Source: Chitinophagaceae bacterium
Lineage (GTDB): Bacteria > Bacteroidota > Bacteroidia > Chitinophagales > Chitinophagaceae
Assembly (NCBI GenBank): GCA_020854215.1
Contig: JADZFY010000469.1
Coordinates: 1 to 37,076, forward strand
Reading direction: 5' to 3'
Length of the DNA: 37,076 bases
Shown: one piece after another, positions 1 through 10,400 of the stretch
How the letters are laid out: each line of letters opens with the position of its first letter
Numbering within the stretch: position 1 is the stretch's first letter
Notes under the pieces: generated by a model
The model's input: only the letters and a program-made list of their open reading frames with translations
The model's database searches: none
What the model was told of the DNA's origin: nothing
Made by a program: the position numbers and the translations under genes

Positions 1-440
1 CCAATAATTTCTCCCAACAAGTTAGTAATATTGGTATAATACGGACCCCATTGTACATCTTCTATATTTTCCCGGTTGGAGAGCGACAATAATGTCAACT
101 TTATATACTTTGCCTGCGGCTGGAGGCGTATCTGCGCTACTGATCCATTCGTAAACCTAAGTGTTACCAGGTTCCCGGCTTTCTGATAAGATGCTTTAAC
201 CGGCTGATAATACTGCCCTTTATTCCCATCATACAATAGCATCAACGGCGATGGCTTATCTGTGGGGCTGAATTCCCGGTAGGGGAGACCGGCAATGTTT
301 TTCATGCTGGTGATCCATCCTTTCCGGTCAATATGAATCCTGAGGTAATTGCTCTGAAAATCCCATTGGGCAAACAGGTGCAATGCTATGAATGACGGCA
401 GCCCTGAAAGAAAAATTCTTTTCAAATAATTTCGATGCAT
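1..440 (-). CDS. Third tandem paralogue of the secreted enzyme-like family, N-terminal part only (cut by window edge)
   Basis: An open frame starts with ATG at 438-440 and runs off the left end, giving about 146 residues. It opens with a basic, hydrophobic signal peptide ending near LHLFAQ. The rest aligns throughout with residues 24-140 of the protein at 3041-5521: both have a YLKL/YLRI strand, a GNV/GWI turn, a PLMLLY/ALLSLY strand, an NLVTLRF/NLITLKY strand, and a WGPY motif followed by a GE(I/T)I ending. It is therefore the N-terminal beta-sandwich of the same family as the two genes upstream. Its start lies 31 bp after the stop of the preceding gene, so it is probably in the same operon. 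The upstream AAAAAGAGAGCTG offers only a weak ribosome site. The barrel-like centre and C-terminus lie outside the window, so function cannot be judged here. Confidence 0.85.
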   Translation of the reverse strand, partial: MHRNYLKRIFLSGLPSFIALHLFAQWDFQSNYLRIHIDRKGWITSMKNIAGLPYREFSPTDKPSPLMLLYDGNKGQYYQPVKASYQKAGNLVTLRFTNGSVAQIRLQPQAKYIKLTLLSLSNRENIEDVQWGPYYTNITNLLGEII

Positions 441-471
441 ATTATACAGCTCTCTTTTTTGCAATACAGGA

Positions 472-2877
472 TCAGGGTTTGCTTATCTTTTCGGGGGTCA
501 TCCTTGTTTGATACCTGACCACCACATCGGGGCGGCCATCACCTACCACCTCGCAGGCAAACGATACCCCGGATGCACCCTTAGGCAACAGGGCTTTGCC
601 CTGGACATTCAATTCCGATAGCAGATTATAGTTTTGATCTGTCAGCACAGCTTTCCCCTGGTGGTCGAGCAGGATGTACTGGTCAGCCTGCAGCGTTCCT
701 TCGATCTTTATCACTCCCAGCGGCGTGGTAAAGGAAGGATTGGTAATGGATCCTTCGCCTTCTACCTTTATCCGCACCGCATAGCTGCTTTCCTCCGGAC
801 TTTTCCAGGACCAGTCGGCGCCGCCCGGCTGACCCGGCTGCATCTCCGACAGGTTGCAGCGGAACCGCTCAGAGATGAACAGGGGATATAACAGGAAATT
901 TTTATCATCCTTTTTTTCTAGATGCCATTCCGTTTCAGGATCTTTCAGCCGTTTTTTCTGATCCTCTGTAAATACATTGGTATAGCGCAGCTCATCCCAG
1001 TTCTTCATCGCATCCAGCAACTGGTTGATCTGCCCGTGGTTTTTCAATGTTTTCATGCTGATGCTCATGGCATATCCCGCATCAAAGCCTGCTGACTCAG
1101 ATAGCGCCCATTCCAGGTCTTCGAGAGAAGTGGCTTCAAAATTACGCTCTGCCAGTCTCACCAGGAACCATCCCAACATCCGCGGGAACAGGTTCCTCCT
1201 GAAATAATCCTGGTTCTTTATCCGGTTGGCCACCTGCCCTTTGCGCATTTCTTCGCCCCAGGGCTCCCCCCAGTTCATCCGTGTATGGACATGCCAGAGA
1301 TAATGATCCAGGCGGCTGGCATCATTGATAAGGTCTGCTTTATTTTGAAGCCGGTTATAATACTCCGTCACAAACCGCGCCGTGGCATAATAATCCTGCC
1401 CGGTGTACATGCAGCCTTCCAATCCGTCGAAAGAGATCTGCTTCAACCCGGTTTTATTAAATACCTCCGCAAGACGATGAGAAAATTCGTCCTGCAATTC
1501 GAGGTCAGGGAATAGTGTGCGATAGGGGTAATCCCATAATTTATACAGTGGCTCGCTTTTTTCGTGCGCTGCTTTTTTTGTGCCGAATGCTCCCCTGGTG
1601 CAACCGGCAAGCGTAATCCGGTCGCCATTTTTTTCAAACTTTCCAAAGGTGATCAGCTCATTGCCGATCTGCAATGTATTTAATGTAAGCGGCACATTAA
1701 AAAGGTCGGAAGCTGCAACCTCCAGTGTTGTTTGCGTATCATCAATACTGCCTGTGAGACTTAACTGTCCCTGCTTAAGCAGATGCTTGCCGGGCGCAGG
1801 CGTTACATAGGCATCGTTTGTTGTTAAAAAGTTTGATAAAGTGTGTACCCCAATCTTTATCCCTTTTTTTGAGGCCCTTTCCACAAGGGATTTTACGCCG
1901 TTGTCACCGGTTTTGGTTAAGGAAGTATTCCACTCAAAATGCCCCCAGGTCTTGAACGGATCGGGATGGTACAGGGTTCTGAATCCTGCGCGTTGTGTTT
2001 TCTCTACAACAAAATCCAGATCATCTTCCGAAAAATTGGTGATCAGGTAAGAGCGCATGGCGCCTCTTGATTCCTTGCCCCATTCTCCCTCGATCACCGG
2101 ATGCGGCAGCCCCTGCTCAGTTTCTACTTTGCCGATCCGGCTTAGTATCCTGCTGCGCTGATCGCCGAACAGCGCGATCTTAGCACCGGCGATATTTCCC
2201 TCAGCGCCATTTACCGGAAGCACCAGCGCTTTTTCCACCTGATTCACTTTCCGGTATTCCTGCTGCGAACGGTTCCTGGCAGACAACTGGAATACGGCGC
2301 CATCCTTTGTATCGGCCACCGCAAAGTTGTAATACGGTGTGCTCGAAACAGAAAGATCCGTGTTACTGCCTGCATAATTGAACAAGATACTGTATGATTG
2401 TGCATATTCCTGGGGGATGCCGCCGTTGGTTTTTATATTCAGCGCCTGCATGGCAAAAGCAATATCCCCGCCCTGGGCCACGCCTACCACTTCGCCCACC
2501 ACTTCATGGGGTTCCACTTTTACCGGACCAAACACGATCGTTTTATAGACGCTGCTGATCTTAATTACTTCGTAGGTTATGGCTTGCTGCTGCTGCCGTA
2601 CCAGCAATTCAATAACCGCGTTATCTTCCATGGTCATCAGGAATGTATTGCCGGTCACTTTTAGTGCCGTGGGAAGCACAACCTGCCCGTCTTTTACAGC
2701 AGAAATCATTGGATAAGTTCCTTTGCCGATAATTTCCCGGCCTTGCACTTTGATGGACGTGTAAAATCCCTTGCCGTTAATAACAATAGTTGTAAATGCT
2801 GTTTTAAGCTCTACAGCGTGGATCCAACGGGAGCACAAAATAAATACCAGGATCACTGTCCATTTTTTACCGTTCAT
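472..2877 (-). CDS. Secreted multidomain protein, putative glycan-active enzyme (second tandem paralogue)
   Basis: The protein has 801 residues with a signal peptide (about 1-21, ending WIHA). Residues 25-280 look like a beta-sandwich. Residues 280-640 alternate helices and strands as a TIM-type barrel would, with motifs WGHF (311-314), GVHTL (343-347), NDAYV (354-358), FDG (483-485) and NWGEPW (535-540). Residues about 700-801 form a beta-rich tail. All these motifs are shared with the paralogue at 3041-5521. Between NDAYV and FDG sits a small beta insert (about 370-440) ending in the pattern GCTRGxxGT...AAH. D484, E538 and E542 are candidate catalytic acids, but this is inference. I do not recognise a named family. 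Position downstream of susCD and export to the envelope suggest a role in breaking down or trimming a glycan. A non-catalytic binding role remains possible. Confidence 0.8.
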   Translation of the reverse strand: MNGKKWTVILVFILCSRWIHAVELKTAFTTIVINGKGFYTSIKVQGREIIGKGTYPMISAVKDGQVVLPTALKVTGNTFLMTMEDNAVIELLVRQQQQAITYEVIKISSVYKTIVFGPVKVEPHEVVGEVVGVAQGGDIAFAMQALNIKTNGGIPQEYAQSYSILFNYAGSNTDLSVSSTPYYNFAVADTKDGAVFQLSARNRSQQEYRKVNQVEKALVLPVNGAEGNIAGAKIALFGDQRSRILSRIGKVETEQGLPHPVIEGEWGKESRGAMRSYLITNFSEDDLDFVVEKTQRAGFRTLYHPDPFKTWGHFEWNTSLTKTGDNGVKSLVERASKKGIKIGVHTLSNFLTTNDAYVTPAPGKHLLKQGQLSLTGSIDDTQTTLEVAASDLFNVPLTLNTLQIGNELITFGKFEKNGDRITLAGCTRGAFGTKKAAHEKSEPLYKLWDYPYRTLFPDLELQDEFSHRLAEVFNKTGLKQISFDGLEGCMYTGQDYYATARFVTEYYNRLQNKADLINDASRLDHYLWHVHTRMNWGEPWGEEMRKGQVANRIKNQDYFRRNLFPRMLGWFLVRLAERNFEATSLEDLEWALSESAGFDAGYAMSISMKTLKNHGQINQLLDAMKNWDELRYTNVFTEDQKKRLKDPETEWHLEKKDDKNFLLYPLFISERFRCNLSEMQPGQPGGADWSWKSPEESSYAVRIKVEGEGSITNPSFTTPLGVIKIEGTLQADQYILLDHQGKAVLTDQNYNLLSELNVQGKALLPKGASGVSFACEVVGDGRPDVVVRYQTRMTPEKISKP

Positions 2878-2983
2878 ATTCCTCTGTCTAAATTATCAAT
2901 GCTGTTAAGCTACGATTTTTATTCGGCTGATTGCATGGTACTCAAATGAGCGCATTTCAATTTTCCGCTTCATACGCAAAATG

Positions 2984-3004
2984 CGGTCGCCGGGGCAGCG
3001 ACCG
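2984..3004 (-). terminator. Weak hairpin after the first paralogue
   Basis: A perfect 7-bp stem (CGGTCGC / GCGACCG, 7-nt loop) lies 36 bp downstream of the stop of the gene at 3041-5521. On the minus strand it is followed by CATTTTG, a poor U-tract. It may be a leaky terminator or an mRNA-stabilising structure that tunes expression of the distal genes relative to the proximal one. Confidence 0.35.
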
Positions 3005-3040
3005 GTAGCTGGAAAACAAATTTTGTTAAATTGCCCGCTT

Positions 3041-5521
3041 TCATTTTACAGAATTATCCAAAATTTTTTCGGGTTCGCCAATACACTTAAATTCAAATTT
3101 AATTACAGGAGATTGAGCTCCGGAAAAATCACTGCTTATCTTAAGTGCATTTAATCCTTTAGTCAATGTAGGCATGGCACCACCATACACCTTCTCCATT
3201 CTGTCCCAATGCTTATCACATAAGTATACCCCTGTTGTATCGCCAATCAGTTTATCACCTGCTTTAATAGTACCATCTAATTCCAAATGCTGATACTGGT
3301 TTAATTCTATACGAATATTGGAAACCGAGGCAGCGGCATTACCATCAGAAGATGTAGCTACAGCATAAAATAAAAGCGGCTGCTCTTCAAATGGATTGTT
3401 GATATTGAACCGGTCTGCAACAGGTTCCCCTGTTTGTACATACCGGAATTTGTGTTCATATCCGCCTTTCAACACAACAGGATAAAGATTCCAACTACCT
3501 TGCCCGGTACTTTCCAGGTGAAACTCATTTTCCGGATCACTTAATTTTTGAATTTGCGTTAATGAGAATGCTTTTGCTGCTCTTGCTTTCTGCCATTCCT
3601 GCACCGCAGTGAATATAGCTTCTTTAAAGCCATTATTATCAAAGTTTTCGTCTACCCTTAACAGGTAGCCTGCATTGAACGCGGCACTGCGTGCCTGGAT
3701 CCATTCTGTTTCTTCTACCCTGTAATCTGCGCCCATACTAAACCAGCCTAACATGTGCGGGATATAGTTGCGCTGAAAATATCTTTGATTTTCCAATCTG
3801 TAATTAACCTGGCTTTGCCGGAGGGCATTATACCAGGGTTCACCCCAATTCATAAAGGAAAGAATATGCCAGTAATAATGAAAAGTACCTGCGCCGCAGG
3901 TGAGCACATATCTATTGAGATTGCGGTACCACCGGTCAATAAATTTTGCTGCGCCATACGTACCATGTCCTGTGGGGGATTCACCACCATACCCATCAAA
4001 ATCCATCAGCCCTAATCCTGTTTCTTTACAAACTGCAGCAAGACGGTCAGCATATGCATTTTGAAGATTAATATCAGGATAAAATCCGCTATAGTCATTG
4101 TTAACCAGTTTGTCAATGCCCGAGTTTAGGGCATGTGCTGATGCTTTGGTTCCAAATTGTCCTCTCTTGCAATCCAGCAATCGCCAGGGAGCTTCTTTAG
4201 ATACTTCACGATAACCAATCAGCTCCTTTCCAATCTTAACGGTACGGGTTCCCGATATGCCTTTAAAAAAAAGAGGATCTTTAATATATAGTACATTATC
4301 TGAAATACCTGCTTCCCGGGTTAGCACACTGCTCCCGGCTTTACAAAGACTATCACTCGGAACAGGAGAAACATAGGCATCGTTAGTACCGGTAAACATA
4401 GTTAATGTATGTACGCCTAATGCAATGCTGTCGCTCCAGGCAGTATCAGTAACCTTTTTAATTTCTGCTGCTCCTCCCGGATATCGTTTTGTTTTCAACC
4501 CGAAATGCCCCCAACTTTGAAACAAATCACCAATGTGAATTAGCTTAAACCCGAACTGTCTCGCATATTCTATTCCTTTATTCATATCCTTTCCTTCAAA
4601 CATCAGGTAAGCTTGGCCTGGTATGGAAGAGCGTTTTACCCATTTTCCATTCAGCATCTGGTGAGGCAGGTTCTCTGACAGTTCAATTTTTTCGATCACG
4701 TTGATTACTTCTGTTTCCGGACAACCGAAAAATGCAATCCCGGAATGTAAAAAATCAACATCAACCGGCTCTGCAAACTGTGGTCTGCCGCCATTATCAA
4801 TAATCCTGGGGATTCTTCTGTCGCGGGAAAAAAGCCTCAGTTCACTTCCATAATTTTTTTTAACGGCTGCGCTTCCCCTGTACATACGCACATACGCAGG
4901 CATATCACCCGTAACGTTCACGTTAACCTGTACAGGCTCTCCTATATGCGATTTTAGCGAGTCGGGTAAATACTGGCCCGGTAACGGATCAATGAATGAC
5001 CCTCCGCCTGCATTATCATTTCCTTCAGGCAGCCCTTCGATGGTATTAATATCCAATGCCTGCATCCCTATTCCAAATTGATTGTCGTGTACTACACAAA
5101 TGGTTTCACCTATTGATTCCTGTATGGAAGTGGCATAAGGTCCCCAAACTACTGCTTGTATCTTATTCCTTGGTATGAGGGATTTCAGTCTAAAAACAAT
5201 GTACTCATCTTTGCCTGATATCATTATTTCTGCAATAGAACCATTGCCATATTTAAGTGTAATCAAATTCTTTTTCTGATTAAAAGAGGCTGCCACGGGC
5301 TTAAAATATATACTGTCTTTATACAATGACAACAGCGCAGATGATTGCCCGGCGGGAGAATAGTTTCGTCCTGATGCTTTATCTGTCAATGCGGCAACAT
5401 TGCCTTCTTTGTTGAGTACTAATTTTAAATACTTCGTTTCAAGATTAATGCTTTGCGCGGTACAGATACAGGTTATACACCCCAAAATAAAAACGAAACT
5501 TATTTTTATTGGCAGGTACAT
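3041..5521 (-). CDS. Secreted multidomain protein, putative glycan-active enzyme (first tandem paralogue)
   Basis: The protein has 826 residues with a signal peptide (about 1-22, CICTAQ). The layout matches the gene at 472-2877: N-terminal beta-sandwich (about 24-290, with WGPY at 126-129 and GIGMQALDINT at 150-160), a central barrel-like region (about 300-680) with SWGHF (336-340), GVHTL (369-373), NDAYVSP (380-386), FDGYGG (508-513) and NWGEPW (558-563), then a beta-rich C-terminus. The small beta insert (about 395-465) ends CKRGQFGTKASAH. D509 and E561 are conserved acids worth testing as catalytic residues. It is the first gene after susD (105-bp gap), the usual place for surface or periplasmic enzymes of a polysaccharide-utilisation locus. 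No named family is recognised, so substrate and reaction are unknown. Confidence 0.8.
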   Translation of the reverse strand: MYLPIKISFVFILGCITCICTAQSINLETKYLKLVLNKEGNVAALTDKASGRNYSPAGQSSALLSLYKDSIYFKPVAASFNQKKNLITLKYGNGSIAEIMISGKDEYIVFRLKSLIPRNKIQAVVWGPYATSIQESIGETICVVHDNQFGIGMQALDINTIEGLPEGNDNAGGGSFIDPLPGQYLPDSLKSHIGEPVQVNVNVTGDMPAYVRMYRGSAAVKKNYGSELRLFSRDRRIPRIIDNGGRPQFAEPVDVDFLHSGIAFFGCPETEVINVIEKIELSENLPHQMLNGKWVKRSSIPGQAYLMFEGKDMNKGIEYARQFGFKLIHIGDLFQSWGHFGLKTKRYPGGAAEIKKVTDTAWSDSIALGVHTLTMFTGTNDAYVSPVPSDSLCKAGSSVLTREAGISDNVLYIKDPLFFKGISGTRTVKIGKELIGYREVSKEAPWRLLDCKRGQFGTKASAHALNSGIDKLVNNDYSGFYPDINLQNAYADRLAAVCKETGLGLMDFDGYGGESPTGHGTYGAAKFIDRWYRNLNRYVLTCGAGTFHYYWHILSFMNWGEPWYNALRQSQVNYRLENQRYFQRNYIPHMLGWFSMGADYRVEETEWIQARSAAFNAGYLLRVDENFDNNGFKEAIFTAVQEWQKARAAKAFSLTQIQKLSDPENEFHLESTGQGSWNLYPVVLKGGYEHKFRYVQTGEPVADRFNINNPFEEQPLLFYAVATSSDGNAAASVSNIRIELNQYQHLELDGTIKAGDKLIGDTTGVYLCDKHWDRMEKVYGGAMPTLTKGLNALKISSDFSGAQSPVIKFEFKCIGEPEKILDNSVK

Positions 5522-5582
5522 ATGATGGTTTTAGATTACTGATAGCCGGATTGTTTTGGAAAATGAATAAAGAATAAAGGCA

Positions 5583-5601
5583 GAGCGTTACTGGAACGCT
5601 C
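5583..5601 (-). promoter_or_regulatory. Hairpin between susD and the downstream enzyme genes
   Basis: GAGCGTT and AACGCTC form a perfect 7-bp stem with a 5-nt loop, 26 bp after the susD stop. On the minus strand the sequence that follows is TGCCTTTATTCTTT, which is not a convincing U-tract. It is more likely a partial terminator or an RNA-processing/stability element separating susCD from the enzyme genes than a full stop. Confidence 0.35.
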
Positions 5602-5626
5602 CACCTTTTACTATGTAGCCCCTGTA

Positions 5627-7375
5627 TTATTGTAAAGGATCAAAATCGCCGTCCCAGTTGTTATTCTGTTTTAAAAGCGTATTTCTGTCCATCCTTGCTT
5701 TGGGAAGTCCATAAAAGTAAAATTTGTCAGGAATGACAATATCCGAGTTTTCCGTTTCAACCACAGTTGATTTAAATTTAGTCCACACTGTATTAATATT
5801 ATCCAAAGGCTGTACGTCAGTCTCACCGGACTTGAGCTCTATAGCCAGACCATGCCTTTGCCTTAGCGCTCTTAAATAACCAAACATTTTCCAGCGGCGC
5901 AGATCATCCCAACGCTTGTTTTCAAAACAGAATTCTACAAAACGTTCATTTTGATAAGCGCTGCGGATATCGGCCTGGGAAGCGGCAGTAATACCATAAT
6001 TGCCAGCTCCCGGCAGAATGCCTGCCCGTTGTCTTATCTGGTACAATACGTTCAAAGCCTCGCTGGTCTTGCCTGTCTCATTAGCGGCCTCACCGTAATT
6101 CATAAGCACTTCGGCATAGCGGATTTCCGGCCAGTCAACAGCAGCATTATAAACAGTTCCTGCTGCAATGGTTTTATCAATTGCCTTGATCCTGTAAAAG
6201 CTTGAGTTCGACCAAAGCGGGTCGGTAGTCACCTGGTTATGCTGCCCCGTAATTCCTGTAGCGCCTTTATAATCATCAATATGATTAAAATAAGTCCACA
6301 AGTAAGTATTGGATGCCTTCATACCTGCCAGATATTGATTGGGCGATCCGTTGTAATAAATATTTGCATAAAACCTGTCATCCCTGTTACGGAAAAGCGT
6401 ATCGTATAACCTTGTTTGCGATGCCCATGAAGAACCATCCTTCATGGGGAAAGCATCTACCAGTTCAAGAGATGGCCTGTCGTATCCTACGTCATCCTTT
6501 GACCAGTTAAGGGGCATCAACCCACCCTGGAAATAGGTAGCCTGGGGGTAGTTATATCTTCTTACCATAACAACTTCCTTATTCAATTCGTCGTCCCATA
6601 TTTTGTTGTAAGATGAGTATAAGCCTTTACCCTGTGCAACCAAAAAATCCATAGCCTCCTTGTTTGCATCATAGGCTTTCTGCCATGAAGCCACTCCTCC
6701 AAGACCATTGAACAAAGGACTTGCAAAAAACAACAATACTCTTCCTTTAAAAGCCATAGCTGCGCCTCTGTCTATTCTTCCAACATTTTCCCCTGTCCAG
6801 GCATTTGGTAACCCGGAAATAGCATCATCCAGATCTTTCAGGATCTGTGTCACACATTCCGAAGTTTTGCTCCTGGGAACTTGTAATGCAGTCAGATCTG
6901 TAGTAGGTTTTTGCGCCTCAAGGATCAAAGGCATGCCGCCATAATTTTTTACTATGCTATAATACGCCCATGCTCTCCAAAACAAAGCCTGACCTTTCAA
7001 CCTGGCTTTGTCTTCTTCAGCAAATGTTGCGTTGCCAATATTGTCAAGGAAAATGTTGATTGTCCGTATATTGTTATACTGGCCAAACCCATCGTAAGAA
7101 TCATTGGTTGCCGTTCCACCAAGCCATCCGTTAGCCTGGCGCTGATACGCAACACCTTCGTCAGTTCCATTACCCGATCCATAAGTATTTCCGGGCATTA
7201 GTGTCGCATAAATATTATTCAAATAAGCTGTTGCTATTGCAGGGCTGGTCCACACATCAGATGGATTCACCGCAGTTAGATTCTTTTTGTCCAATACTTT
7301 CTCGCAGCCGCCAAGCCACAGCAGGGCAGCAAATGAAAGCAGGAACATCTTAATCATATAGATTGACTTTTTCAT
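5627..7375 (-). CDS. SusD/RagB-family outer-membrane glycan-binding lipoprotein
   Basis: The protein has 582 residues. It begins with a lipoprotein signal ending LGGC (Cys24 as the acylated residue), followed by the SusD N-terminal pattern NLTAVNPSDVW and AYLNNIYATLMPG. The middle contains the helical repeats of this family (ARLKGQALFWRAWAYYSIV; GRIDRGAAMAFKGRVLLF). The C-terminal part has the typical EIRYAEVLMNYGEAANE and NERFVEFCFENKRWDDLRRW motifs, close to the family consensus. SusD proteins cap the SusC pore on the cell surface and bind the incoming oligosaccharide or peptide. The gene lies 27 bp after susC, as expected for a co-expressed pair. The ligand cannot be read from the sequence. 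Confidence 0.95.
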   Translation of the reverse strand: MKKSIYMIKMFLLSFAALLWLGGCEKVLDKKNLTAVNPSDVWTSPAIATAYLNNIYATLMPGNTYGSGNGTDEGVAYQRQANGWLGGTATNDSYDGFGQYNNIRTINIFLDNIGNATFAEEDKARLKGQALFWRAWAYYSIVKNYGGMPLILEAQKPTTDLTALQVPRSKTSECVTQILKDLDDAISGLPNAWTGENVGRIDRGAAMAFKGRVLLFFASPLFNGLGGVASWQKAYDANKEAMDFLVAQGKGLYSSYNKIWDDELNKEVVMVRRYNYPQATYFQGGLMPLNWSKDDVGYDRPSLELVDAFPMKDGSSWASQTRLYDTLFRNRDDRFYANIYYNGSPNQYLAGMKASNTYLWTYFNHIDDYKGATGITGQHNQVTTDPLWSNSSFYRIKAIDKTIAAGTVYNAAVDWPEIRYAEVLMNYGEAANETGKTSEALNVLYQIRQRAGILPGAGNYGITAASQADIRSAYQNERFVEFCFENKRWDDLRRWKMFGYLRALRQRHGLAIELKSGETDVQPLDNINTVWTKFKSTVVETENSDIVIPDKFYFYGLPKARMDRNTLLKQNNNWDGDFDPLQ

Positions 7376-7402
7376 TGTAGGTAGATTCTTGTTTTAAAAT
7401 GA

Positions 7403-10400
7403 TTATAACCTGACATTGATACCGGCAGCGTATGCACGCATTGTGGGATAGCTCATGAACTGGTACACTTCAGGATCGTAAAACTTGAATTTTGACAGGT
7501 AAAACAAATTATTGCCCGACACAAAAATGCTAATACCACTCACTCCGGCTTTCTTTATAAAGCGGGATGACAACTCATAACCAAGGTTGATGTATTTCAG
7601 TCGTATAAAACTTCCGTTATATACATTGAAATTGGACGTTTGTGTATATCCATACGACTGAGGATTACCCCAGGGATATAATTTAGGTGTTGTGCCGTTT
7701 TGATTATCGGCGCTCCATGAATCGTCATGGTAGCTGGGCACTTTAGCACCACCTCCAAAATTCCTGCCCCACGCATCATTATAAGACACCTTAAAACCGG
7801 CTAGACCTGAAAATAAGGCTTCAAGCGTGATGCCCTTATAATTGAGATTTATCAATAAGCCTGCTGAATAAGGTGCAGAGCCGGAGCCAAAATACTTGCC
7901 AAGCATTACACGGTCATAACTGTCAACCTTGCCATCGGGCTTGCCTGCAGATCCATTAATATCCTCAAATATTGCAGAACCCAATGTTGGAGGCGCTCCA
8001 AAAAATGTAAAACCTGCCGGTAGCGCATTTATCTGATCCTGAGTTGTAAAAATTCCTTTATAAACATAGCCTGTACCATAACCTAAGGTCTTACCATTCG
8101 GGTTGTCGACAGGAAGGGCATTCAAAGCCACGTCTTTCTTAATAACTTCATTGGTTGCCACACTGAAATTGCCGCGTACATTCAGGGTAAAGTCTTTACC
8201 GAATGTGTGCCTGTACCCCAATTCCAATTCAAAGCCCTTCGAATCCACGACTGCATAATTTTCTGCGGGGAGAGAGCTTCCAAATTCACTGGGGAGAACG
8301 AGGATACGGCTGCCCAAAATATCATAAGTATGCCGCTTCCAGAAATCAGCGGTAAAGCTGAAGTCTTTTAAAATAATCAAATCAAGACCGGCATTGTATG
8401 AGTTCGATTTCTCCCAGGTTAATCCCGGATTAGGGATTCCACCATAGGTCAGCCGCGGAGCCGTAGTTCCATTTGTACCTAAATAATAGGTTGAACTGGA
8501 AATATTATATTGATCGAGCCACAGCCATTTCCTGATATTCATGTCCTCGGGATCGTCAAAACCATTTGAACCAAATGAGAATCTGAGTTTTGCAAAATCA
8601 ATTACTCCGGGAAGTTTTGAATTATCATAAAACGTTTCTTTGGATAATACCCAGCCTGCTGATATGGAAGGAAAGTTACCCCAGCGTTGGTCCGGAGCGA
8701 ATTTTATAGATGCGTCCCTGCGCATCGAAGCCGATAGCAAATACTTTCCATCGTAATCGTAATTAGCCCTGAAAATATAAGATAGTCTCCCGTCCTGACC
8801 CTCATTGCCACTGTTGCGCCAGTCCTGGGTATTACCGCTTGCTGCAAAAAACTGATCGGTAGGCAGCAGAGGGAAATTATACCTGTAGGCAGTGAATGCA
8901 TTGTTTTGATTTTCCCATTGCTCATAAATGACATCGCCACTCACATGATGACGGCCAAATGTTTGATCGTAAGAAATTTGTCCGTTTAACTGGTAGGAAT
9001 TGCTTTTGTAAAATTCATTGCCAATATATTCCGTACCCGGTTCACTACTCATTGTTGAGCCAATTATCTCACTAGTGCGAATGAGGTTGTTTGTACCTGT
9101 AGTTTTGAAATTGTAGAGGAGTTGCCTTTTTGCAAAGGTTTTAATGTAGTTATTCTCAATATTCCTACTGTAAGCCATTTTAAGAGAAAGCCCCTTTACA
9201 AACGGCACCTTGTATTCAGCGTTGAGCAATGCATCCACCTGTTGGTTATTGCTTCGCCAGTACCCTCCATTTTTCATCATTTCAACAGGATTCCCCAACC
9301 AGCCGGGATTAACCGGCTTGCCATCAATATAGGCCGGAGCCCAGGCATCCCAGTATAACAATTTACCCCAAAGATTGTTGAGGTCAACCGATCCATAATC
9401 ATAAGTAAAATTGAACCGGTTGCGTGTTCCGTAACTGGTGCTCAGGTTCAATCCAACAGTTAAATCACGGGAAAGTTTTGCGTTAATCTTTCCTCTTAAA
9501 TTGTATTTATCGTACCAGACATTCGGGAGAAAGCCATTCTCTTTATAATAAGATCCGCCGAGGTAATAGGTAATTATATCATTACCGCCCGAAGCACTTA
9601 ACGCATATTTTTGATTGTTTGGATCCTGATAAGCTGCATCTAAGTAATTTTCTCCTTTAGGATTGTTTTTTAATACCCAATCAATCTCATCTTGTCCCAT
9701 GCCCCCATTAACAGCCTGAGATAACTTCAAAGCATCCGCAACGTTCAGATAAGATGGATATTTGCCTGGTTTTTGCACTCCAAAAATAGTATTAAACTGA
9801 ATGACGGGTTTTCCGGATCTCCCTGATTTTGTTGTTATCAATACAACTCCGTTGGTGGAACGGGAACCATAAATAGCGGCGGAAGCGGCGTCTTTCAAAA
9901 TGGTAATGTCGGCAACTTCATTAGGGTCCAATGCGTCAAAACTGGTTTTATCTCTTACCACTCCATCAATTACATAAACAGATGCACCACCATTCAAAGA
10001 AGCTTGTGCTCTCACCCGTATGCCTGAAGATATGCCCGGTGTGCCGGTTCCTGATTGCACATAGGTTCCGCTTAACCGGCCCGCCAGAACGTTAGATAAA
10101 TTCGAAGTTGGGATCAGGCTGATTTCATTGGCTTTAATACTCGACACTGCAGAAGTTAGACTTGCTTTTTTTTGCGTACCATAGCCAATTACCACCGTTT
10201 CCTCCAGATTTTGCACCGCAACTTTCAATACAATATTCCAGTTTTTTTGCCCACTTACGGAAACTTCCTGCGTTTCATAGCCAACAAAAGAAAAAATAAG
10301 CTTGTCATTGTTTTCAGCCGTAACGGTAAATGCACCATTTTCATCAGATACAGTGGTTATATTCTTCCCTTTTACCTTTATACTCGCTCCGGGCATTGGA

